A program made the position numbers and the translations under genes. The notes beneath the pieces were generated by a model. That model had not been told where the DNA came from, did no database searches, and saw only the letters and a program-made list of their open reading frames with translations. Below are positions 4,818-11,045 of a stretch of DNA of 11,045 nt, in pieces (position 1 is the first letter of the stretch; each line of letters opens with the position of its first letter). Origin of the DNA: an uncultured Spongiibacteraceae bacterium (GTDB lineage Bacteria; Pseudomonadota; Gammaproteobacteria; Pseudomonadales; Dasaniaceae); contig CALBVI010000380.1 in the NCBI GenBank assembly GCA_937969395.1, forward strand, positions 1 through 11,045, written 5' to 3'.

Positions 4818-7409
4818 TTGTTACCCATTGACGATTTTTTACCGCAGATAATTGATCAGCTTATACCGGGAAAAAATCTGGTATTACAAGCTGAGCCAGG
4901 TGCAGGTAAGTCGACAGCTTTACCCTTAAGTCTTTTAACCGCAGAGGCGTTCTTAGATAAAAAAATACTCTTGCTTGAGCCTCGTAGAGTAGCCGTTAAA
5001 TCAATTGCGGCATTTTTAGCAAAAACACTTAATGAGAATGTGGGTGAAAGTGTTGGCTACCAGATTAAAAATGAGCGCAAGGTTTCGAGCAAGACACGAT
5101 TAGAGATCGTTACTGAGGGTATTTTAACTCGGCGTTTACAAAATGATCCGGAGTTATCTGAAATTGGTTTAATTATTTTCGATGAGTTCCATGAACGTTC
5201 GATTCATGCTGACTTGTCATTGTTGTTGGCACTCGAAATTCAACAGACGATTCGGGATGATCTTAGTTTGTTGGTAATGTCTGCAACGATTGATACTGAG
5301 CAGATTGCTAGCTATATGAGAGGTGATGAAGGCGAGGTTGATGTTATTTGTTGCCCCGGCCGAAATTATCCTGTGTCACTGGAATATACCAAGGCTGAGA
5401 AGGTTACCAGTTTAAATCGAAATCAAAAGGGCGCTAATAGGCCTAATATAAAGACTGATAAAAGATTGCTGACGCAGCAAATTATCAAAACGTTAAAAAA
5501 TGTCTTTGCGTCTGATTCGATTGGCGACATATTGATTTTTTTACCCGGTCAGGCGCACATCAAACAGGCATTGGCTGAGAGCCAATCGCTTTTTTCATCA
5601 GACGTGAATCTTATCTTTTTACCACTTTACGGCGGTTTATCTCTTGCTCAGCAAGAGCGTGCATTAGTGCCGGACTCTGATGGTAAACGACGTATTATAT
5701 TTGCCACTAATATCGCTGAAACAAGTTTAACTATAGATGGTGTTACCTGTGTCATCGATAGCGGCTTAGAGCGCCGGTTGGTTTATGACCCTGCAAGTAG
5801 TATGACGCGATTAACGACTGACTATATTTCTAAAGCTTCTGCGCAACAGCGAGCGGGGCGTGCCGGTAGAACTCAGGCGGGGGAATGTATCCGGCTGTGG
5901 GATGAAAGCCGACAGCGAACGTTGAGGGATTATCAAGGCGAAGAAATTCTAGCGGCGGACTTAACCGGTTTGCTGTTGGAGTTATCGCTGTGGGGCAGCA
6001 CTGATTTTAACGAAATTAATTGGCTGACCCCACCACCACAAGCGCACTATGAATCTGCAAAAAATATTTTACTATCGCTGGGTTTAATCACTAGTGATTT
6101 TAAAATTACTAACTTGGGTGAGCGTGCTGTCGCTATAGGTTTGCCACCAAGATTGGCGGCAATGTTACTACAGGCGAACTCGGTAGAAGAGAAAGACATT
6201 GCTTGTGAGTTGGCGGCATTGTTGTCAGACCGCGATATATTCTTATCTAATAGCGGTACTGATGTTGTTGCACGCATAATGGCATTGCAAGATTACAAAA
6301 GTGATGCTGCGCAAGCGTTAAGGTCTTATCCATTAAATCGATCATCGGTTCAGCAATTATTGCTCAATGCAAAGTCATTAGCTCGACGCCTGTCATTAAA
6401 GCGTTCTGCTCTCCCCAGTTATTCAATTACGGTGTTACAGTCAACGGTAAGTCGATTATTGCTGCGAGCTTATCCGGATCGTTTGGCTAAAAGGCGGTCG
6501 ATGAATTGCGGTCGCTATCAATTGGCGAATGGTCGCGGTGTTAAGTTGTTCGATGATGATGTTTTATTTGGCTGTGAGTGGCTTGTGGTTTGTGACTGCG
6601 ATGCGCAAAAGCAGGACGGTCGAATTTATACGGCGGCGGCGATTAGTTATGACGACGTGCTAGATATTCTAGCGGATCAATTTGTCGTGGAAGAATCATT
6701 TCAACTTGATAGCCAGTATCAAAAAGTCATTGGTAGAGAAGTGACGCGCTATAGTGCGATTGAAATAAAATCGACGATTATCAGTCATGTGCCTCCTGAA
6801 AAATTTCAACAATGTGTGGTGCAATTACTGCGCGAAAAAGGTTTAGATAGTTTGCATTGGACTGCGCGCTGTGAAGAGTGGCTAGCGAGGGCAGAGTGGT
6901 TGAGTGAGTACTTATCGGATTTCCCTAAGTTATCAAAACAGCAATTGTTAGATAGCGCCGATCAGTGGTTGTTGCCCTATATCTCAAAAGTAACAAGCCT
7001 TGCTGCTTTGAAAAAGGTTAATGTTTATGACTTGTTATTGGGTATCTTGTCATGGAGTGAGCAGCAGCAACTGAATAACGAGGCCCCCATCGACTATAAA
7101 ACGCCAAGCGGCAAGACTGTCAAAATTATTTATGATCGACAACAGGGGCCAACTGTTTCCGTTGTTTTGCAAGAAATGTTTGGTGAGTTAGAATCGCCAA
7201 AACTGGCCTCAGGCAAAGTGCCTGTTCGGTTTGAATTGCTATCACCAGCACGTCGTCCTATTCAAACGACCAGTGATCTGGCTAACTTCTGGCAAAGTTC
7301 ATACTTTGATGTGGCGAAAGATATGAAAGGACGTTATCCCAGGCATAGATGGCCTGATCAGCCGCTGTTGGAAAAGCCCGGTAGCTCAAGAAAGCCTAGA
7401 AAATCTTAA
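4818..7409 (+). CDS. hrpB: ATP-dependent RNA helicase HrpB
   Basis: A DEAH-type superfamily 2 helicase of 863 residues, slightly longer than the usual 800-850. Its cellular role is poorly defined in most bacteria. Motifs in order: Walker A EPGAGKST (26-33), motif Ia LEPRRVAV (53-60), TEGIL (99-103), DEFHERS (122-128, Walker B), SAT (155-157), LIFLPGQ (239-245), ATNIAETSLTIDGV (296-309) and QRAGRAGR (344-351). The rest holds the helicase-associated region and the HrpB-specific C-terminal domain (GKTVKIIYD... and FWQSSY..VAKDMKGRYPRHRWPDQP), followed by a short basic tail. The start is TTG at 4818: AAGGA (4806-4810) lies 7 nt upstream, and the protein then begins LLPIDDFLPQI as in the family. 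gcvT follows after 130 bp. Single-frame and apparently intact. Confidence 0.95.
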   Translation: MLPIDDFLPQIIDQLIPGKNLVLQAEPGAGKSTALPLSLLTAEAFLDKKILLLEPRRVAVKSIAAFLAKTLNENVGESVGYQIKNERKVSSKTRLEIVTEGILTRRLQNDPELSEIGLIIFDEFHERSIHADLSLLLALEIQQTIRDDLSLLVMSATIDTEQIASYMRGDEGEVDVICCPGRNYPVSLEYTKAEKVTSLNRNQKGANRPNIKTDKRLLTQQIIKTLKNVFASDSIGDILIFLPGQAHIKQALAESQSLFSSDVNLIFLPLYGGLSLAQQERALVPDSDGKRRIIFATNIAETSLTIDGVTCVIDSGLERRLVYDPASSMTRLTTDYISKASAQQRAGRAGRTQAGECIRLWDESRQRTLRDYQGEEILAADLTGLLLELSLWGSTDFNEINWLTPPPQAHYESAKNILLSLGLITSDFKITNLGERAVAIGLPPRLAAMLLQANSVEEKDIACELAALLSDRDIFLSNSGTDVVARIMALQDYKSDAAQALRSYPLNRSSVQQLLLNAKSLARRLSLKRSALPSYSITVLQSTVSRLLLRAYPDRLAKRRSMNCGRYQLANGRGVKLFDDDVLFGCEWLVVCDCDAQKQDGRIYTAAAISYDDVLDILADQFVVEESFQLDSQYQKVIGREVTRYSAIEIKSTIISHVPPEKFQQCVVQLLREKGLDSLHWTARCEEWLARAEWLSEYLSDFPKLSKQQLLDSADQWLLPYISKVTSLAALKKVNVYDLLLGILSWSEQQQLNNEAPIDYKTPSGKTVKIIYDRQQGPTVSVVLQEMFGELESPKLASGKVPVRFELLSPARRPIQTTSDLANFWQSSYFDVAKDMKGRYPRHRWPDQPLLEKPGSSRKPRKS

Positions 7410-7539
7410 AGCCTGGTGTCGAGTTTAGTTTAATTATGCTCGGTGCTTGTGTACCATTCCCGCCTAATCGTTTTACTGTGAATCTCAATCTAAACTTTGA
7501 CTAAGCCTCGACGGATTAAAATTTTAAATAGGAATCTTT

Positions 7540-8664
7540 GTGACCTTGCCATTAGAAGCACTATTAAAAACAGCATTACATCCATTGCATCAACAGCTGG
7601 GTGCAAAATTGGTTCCCTTTGCCGGTTACGACATGCCTGTGCAGTATCCGCTGGGTGTATTAAAAGAGCACTTGCATACGCGTGCGGCGGCGGGCTTGTT
7701 TGATGTGTCTCACATGGGGCAAATTAAACTAACCGGTGACAATATTGCCGAAGCTTTAGAAGCGCTAGTGCCTATCGATGTGATTGATTTGCCAGTAGGT
7801 ATGCAGCGATATGCTTTGTTTACTAATGAGCAAGGCGGTATTCGTGATGACTTAATGATTACTAACTGCGGTGATCATTTTATATTGGTAGTTAATGCCG
7901 CTTGTAAACAGGCTGATGCTGACTATTTACGCGCCAACTTGCCTAATACGATTCAATTAGAAGAGCTAAGCGATAAAGCGCTTTTAGCTTTGCAAGGTCC
8001 GGCAGCTCGTGAGGTGTTGACAGGTTTTGCGCCAGAAGCCGCAAGTTTAGTTTTCATGCATACCGCAACAATGATAATTGCCGGTGCTGAGTGCTTTGTT
8101 TCTTGCTCGGGTTATAGTGGCGAAGATGGTTATGAAATTTCTGTTGATAATGACAGTGCAATGCGGGTTGCAGAGGCGCTACTAGCGGAAGAGGGAGTTG
8201 AAGCCATTGGTCTTGGTGCGCGAGATTCACTGCGCTTAGAGGCTGGCTTATGTTTATATGGTCATGACTTGGATGAGCACACTACACCTATAGAGAGTAG
8301 TTTGTTATGGGCTATTTCAAAAGTTCGCCGTCCTGATGGCGCGCGTGCGGGTGGTTATCCTGGTGCTGATAAAATTGCGCAGCAGTTAAGTAGTGGTGTT
8401 AGCAAAAAACGCGTGATGTTAAAGCCTGTCGGTCGTGCACCGGTTCGCGAAGGTGCTGATGTCGTCAATACAGAGGGTGATGTTGTAGGGCGGGTCAGTA
8501 GCGGTGGTTTTGGTCCTACTGTTGGTGGGCCTGTGGTTATGGCTTATGTTGATCAGAAAGTGCTAAGCAGTGGCGATGATTTGTTCGCTAAGGTTCGTGG
8601 TAAATCACTGCCACTAGAGCGGGTATCCGGTGGCTTATTACCTTCTCGCTATTACAGAGGTTAG
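7540..8664 (+). CDS. gcvT: Aminomethyltransferase (glycine cleavage T protein)
   Basis: A 374-residue cytoplasmic enzyme, normal length. It releases ammonia from the aminomethyl-lipoyl H protein and passes the one-carbon unit to tetrahydrofolate, giving 5,10-methylene-THF. Key segments: LVPFAGYDMPVQY (24-36), FDVSHMGQ (54-61), GGIRDDLMI with the Asp pair 103-104 equivalent to the catalytic Asp101 region of E. coli GcvT, LALQGP, SGYSGEDGYE, GLGARDSLRLEAGLCLYG, and the C-terminal barrel (SSGGFGPTVGG). The start is GTG at 7540 with AGGA (7530-7533) 6 nt upstream. gcvH and gcvP are not next to it in this window: upstream is hrpB and downstream a glycosidase gene. No glycine riboswitch pattern is seen in the 130-bp leader. 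Confidence 0.95.
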   Translation: MTLPLEALLKTALHPLHQQLGAKLVPFAGYDMPVQYPLGVLKEHLHTRAAAGLFDVSHMGQIKLTGDNIAEALEALVPIDVIDLPVGMQRYALFTNEQGGIRDDLMITNCGDHFILVVNAACKQADADYLRANLPNTIQLEELSDKALLALQGPAAREVLTGFAPEAASLVFMHTATMIIAGAECFVSCSGYSGEDGYEISVDNDSAMRVAEALLAEEGVEAIGLGARDSLRLEAGLCLYGHDLDEHTTPIESSLLWAISKVRRPDGARAGGYPGADKIAQQLSSGVSKKRVMLKPVGRAPVREGADVVNTEGDVVGRVSSGGFGPTVGGPVVMAYVDQKVLSSGDDLFAKVRGKSLPLERVSGGLLPSRYYRG

Positions 8665-8752
8665 TTGTTGAGCTTAAGCGGGGTAGTTAGGAGGGGCAGT
8701 TAAGAAGGGCTGTAAGGGTTAATTGTTGAGGTAAGTTATTGAGTGTTGATGT
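8659..8752. repeat. Short degenerate repeats between gcvT and the GH84 gene
   Basis: Two repeat pairs are nested here. A 14-mer, GGTTAGTTGTTGAG (8659-8672, overlapping the gcvT stop) and GGTTAATTGTTGAG (8717-8730), differs at one base. Between them AGTTAGGAGGGGC (8685-8697) and AGTTAAGAAGGGC (8698-8710) are adjacent 13-bp copies with two differences. The whole gap is G/T-rich and almost free of C. No promoter or terminator is clear; local duplication is the simplest explanation. Confidence 0.5.
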
Positions 8753-9820
8753 GTGAGTAAGTTTTTCTACGGTGTTATCGAAGGCTTTTATGGTCGGCAG
8801 TGGAGTTGGCAGGCTAGAACTGACTACGCTGACTTTCTATCAAGACAAAACTTTGATTGCTATATTTATGCCCCTAAGGGCGATAGCTTTTTGCGTTCCC
8901 GTTGGCGCGAAAACCATGATGATAAAACTTGGCTGCAACTCACTCGTTTAGCAGGGGTTTATCATGAGGCCGGTTTACGGTTTGGTATTGGTTTATCGCC
9001 TGTCGGTTTAAATAGAAATTATAACAATGATGATAAATCTGCGCTTGTAGCAAAAGTTAAGCAGCTTAATGCCTTGGATGCGGATATTCTATGTATTCTA
9101 TTTGACGATACTGAAGGTGGTATCGACGATATGGCGCAACGACAAATTACTATCGCAAAGGATGTTATGGCGCATAGTAATGCTAAGCAGTTTATTGTTT
9201 GTCCGAGTTATTATTCTTTCGATCCTGTATTGGAGGAAGTGTTTGGCGCTATGCCAAAAAATTACTTATCAGACTTAGCGCAGGGCCTACCAAAAGAGGT
9301 TGATATCTTTTGGACCGGCAATCAGGTTGTTTCAGAAAAGTATACTCAGCAAGATATAGAAAGTGTTCAGGCGATTATTCAGCGCAAACCGATATTGTGG
9401 GATAACTACCCGGTTAATGACGGCAAAAAAATTAGTGCTTTTTTACATTTGCGTCCCTATCAAAACCGCCCCTGGCAATTGAGTGAGTGGACGGCGGGGC
9501 ATTTAGTTAACCCGATGAATCAGCCTATGCTGTCGCAATTAGTATTAAGTTCTTTAAGTGCACTTTATCAAGATCGTGATAACTATCGTCAAGAAAAAAA
9601 CCTGGATGAAATGCTGGGTGCTTTAGCTGATAAAGTACTAGCGGCTTATATAAAAGATGATATGAGTTTGTTTCAAGATATAGGTTTGAATGAATTGGGT
9701 GAGCGGCAAAAAGAGCAATTACTTTCTCGTTATCAATCGTTTGATCACAGTGTTGCTAGAGAAATTGTCGATTGGTTAAGCGGTGGTTTTAAGTTTGATC
9801 CCGCTTGTTTAACAGATTAA
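8753..9820 (+). CDS. GH84-type beta-N-acetylglucosaminidase, catalytic domain only
   Basis: A 355-residue protein of glycoside hydrolase family 84, which includes O-GlcNAcases and bacterial hyaluronidase-type NAGases and works by substrate-assisted catalysis. Signature segments: GVIEGFYGRQW (7-17), YIYAPKGD (37-44), LFDDTEGG with the catalytic Asp pair D118-D119, FWTGNQVV (186-193) and WDNYPVND (216-223; the Asn/Asp residues that hold the N-acetyl sugar), then LRPYQNRP. It lacks a signal peptide, carbohydrate-binding modules and the long C-terminal domains common in secreted family members, so it is probably cytoplasmic. GTG at 8753 is the first possible start, since an in-frame TGA lies just upstream; only a weak GAG is present as ribosome site. 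The next gene begins 17 bp after the stop, suggesting an operon. The natural substrate is unknown. Confidence 0.85.
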   Translation: MSKFFYGVIEGFYGRQWSWQARTDYADFLSRQNFDCYIYAPKGDSFLRSRWRENHDDKTWLQLTRLAGVYHEAGLRFGIGLSPVGLNRNYNNDDKSALVAKVKQLNALDADILCILFDDTEGGIDDMAQRQITIAKDVMAHSNAKQFIVCPSYYSFDPVLEEVFGAMPKNYLSDLAQGLPKEVDIFWTGNQVVSEKYTQQDIESVQAIIQRKPILWDNYPVNDGKKISAFLHLRPYQNRPWQLSEWTAGHLVNPMNQPMLSQLVLSSLSALYQDRDNYRQEKNLDEMLGALADKVLAAYIKDDMSLFQDIGLNELGERQKEQLLSRYQSFDHSVAREIVDWLSGGFKFDPACLTD

Positions 9821-9837
9821 AGCTTGACTGATTAACG

Positions 9838-11045
9838 ATGAAAATTATGCCAAATATTAAAACTCTTTCCTTAGATTGTTCACCAGAGTCGTTTGTTAAT
9901 CAATGCAGTAAAGAGTTGCTGGCAAGTGATCAGCATGAAATGTGGTTGTTGGTTAATTATCCCCTGCAGCAGTTTTGGTTAAGTGATGCGCCAGCTATTC
10001 GATTGGCAGCTTTTTATTGTTTGAAGCGGCAAGCTTCCTCTATTCATATTCAGTGGGCGGTGACTGATCAGGTCGATGAGTTGCCACAGGCGCTGGTTGC
10101 TGATGAGTCGTCGTCAAAAAGTTATGCCGAGATATGTACGGCCTTAAACCTCGCTTATTTTTCGACAGAGCAAGCTTTGCAGTTGCAGGCTATTAATATT
10201 GCCAAACCTTGGGGGCAAGAAATTTGGTATACCGGCATGGAGGAACGTGGTGTCGCTTTAGTGGCCGCGCAAAATTTACATGCACCTTTACCTTGGGTCT
10301 TGTCAGCATTGCCGCAACAGTTGTGCGGTGATCAATTACAGTCATTAGTCTTGTTAAAGATCCTCGATCCATTACCGCAAGCTGTATTTGGTGATTTGTA
10401 TTTTGAATTGCATCAGAAAAAGCGTGAGGTTTATGTCGTCACCGCTGTTGATGAAAATGCATGGCCAGACGGCATTGGTGCGATTCGTTTTGGGTTTAAT
10501 CAAGAGAGGCGAGCGAGTTACGTCTCCGATTTATTATTTCGTCAGGCTTTTGCTGCTGCAGTTAAGTCGTATCAGTTAGTGCGGCAACAGATAGATGTCT
10601 TGGTCGATGAACTGCGACAACGTGATGGTTTTGCGTTGAATCAGCCGGTTGCTGCGGATCAGCTTGAGGCGTGGCTGGCGGAAGTACCTATTGCGTTGTC
10701 TGTACAAGAGCGCGAATTGCGACAGCAAATGGATGTGTTCACCGATGATTTGCCATTATCTGTCGGTGATGTGGTAAAAGTCCCTTGCCTGACACCGCAT
10801 TCATTGCAGCATGGCGTGCGAACGGTTGAGTTTCAAACCCCTGTCTACGAGCGCTTAATTGTCTCCTTTGCCCAAAAAGTATTAACACAGTCACATTGGG
10901 ATACCGATAAAGCCTGTCAGTTAATGTCTATAGAGCAGCCAGAGCAAGAGAGTTTGTCTGTCTTGCGTGATGCTGCCGGTGTAAAAATAGAGCTGGTCGT
11001 TGAATTTGAAGATTTTTATGTGCATCGAGTGAGTTTGCAGCCGGG
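9838..11045 (+). CDS. Divergent mannose-6-phosphate isomerase-like (cupin) protein, 3' end missing
   Basis: An open frame of 402 codons that runs off the window. The first start is ATG 9838 (in-frame TGA just upstream); ATG 9847 is an alternative, and neither has a clear ribosome site. The region from about residue 123 resembles class I phosphomannose isomerases: KPWGQEIWYTG (123-133), LVLLKILDPLP (170-180), KKREVYVVTAVDENAWPDG (194-212), and a second cupin stretch VGDVVKVPCLTPHSLQHGVRTVEF (309-332) with YERLIVSF. A Glu (E197) fits one zinc ligand and the PHSLQH histidines another, but the QVHP motif is replaced by PQAVFGD, so activity on mannose-6-phosphate is uncertain. About 120 N-terminal residues have no match I recognise. 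Tight linkage to the GH84 gene hints at sugar or amino-sugar metabolism. Confidence 0.65.
   Translation, partial: MKIMPNIKTLSLDCSPESFVNQCSKELLASDQHEMWLLVNYPLQQFWLSDAPAIRLAAFYCLKRQASSIHIQWAVTDQVDELPQALVADESSSKSYAEICTALNLAYFSTEQALQLQAINIAKPWGQEIWYTGMEERGVALVAAQNLHAPLPWVLSALPQQLCGDQLQSLVLLKILDPLPQAVFGDLYFELHQKKREVYVVTAVDENAWPDGIGAIRFGFNQERRASYVSDLLFRQAFAAAVKSYQLVRQQIDVLVDELRQRDGFALNQPVAADQLEAWLAEVPIALSVQERELRQQMDVFTDDLPLSVGDVVKVPCLTPHSLQHGVRTVEFQTPVYERLIVSFAQKVLTQSHWDTDKACQLMSIEQPEQESLSVLRDAAGVKIELVVEFEDFYVHRVSLQP

Noticed and set aside
6047..6277. Minus-strand frame inside hrpB
   Set aside because: Antisense to a continuous conserved helicase frame; shadow.
7497..7529. TTGACT with TAAAAT or TTAAAT as a gcvT promoter
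   Set aside because: Spacings are 14 and 21 bp, outside the normal range, although the single hexamers look good.
10388..10579. Overlapping + frame inside the isomerase-like gene
   Set aside because: It lies within a longer continuous frame with cupin/isomerase resemblance; shadow in another frame.

Overview
The window is a piece of chromosome from a gammaproteobacterium, probably a marine member of the Pseudomonadales/Cellvibrionales type. This rests on the order holB - pilZ - tatD, which is the Pseudomonas-type arrangement, on a PilZ protein very close to the pilus-associated PilZ of Pseudomonas, on HrpB, and on a moderately AT-rich base composition. Genus cannot be fixed from the sequence alone. 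All confident protein genes are on the + strand. I saw no tRNA, rRNA, CRISPR array or intact mobile element.

Layout. (1) 1-2560: the 3' part of holB (clamp-loader delta prime), pilZ with its own good sigma70-type promoter and a strong terminator, then a TatD-family metal-dependent hydrolase. (2) 2561-4817: a gene-poor, AT-rich stretch of about 2.2 kb. Its one convincing gene encodes a small exported SnoaL/DUF4440-like protein. It also holds a minus-strand structured RNA candidate that ends in a clear terminator, a three-copy 14-bp tandem repeat, a perfect 14-bp palindrome, a doubtful cysteine-rich reading frame, and four helically phased TTAAC-type boxes abutting a promoter in front of the SnoaL-like gene. 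(3) 4818-8664: hrpB (DEAH-box helicase, TTG start) and gcvT (aminomethyltransferase, GTG start). (4) 8753-11045: a probable two-gene operon of a compact cytoplasmic GH84-type N-acetyl-glucosaminidase and a divergent mannose-6-phosphate-isomerase-like protein that runs off the window.

How the genes fit together: the first block and hrpB/gcvT are housekeeping (replication, type IV pilus biogenesis, nuclease/hydrolase function, RNA helicase, one-carbon metabolism). The last pair suggests intracellular handling of amino sugars or O-GlcNAc-type conjugates. The most unexplained sequence is the 2561-4817 interval, especially the orphan minus-strand RNA at about 2675-2800 and the phased boxes at 3443-3480. 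Nothing here amounts to a demonstrably new system; the findings are leads of modest strength.
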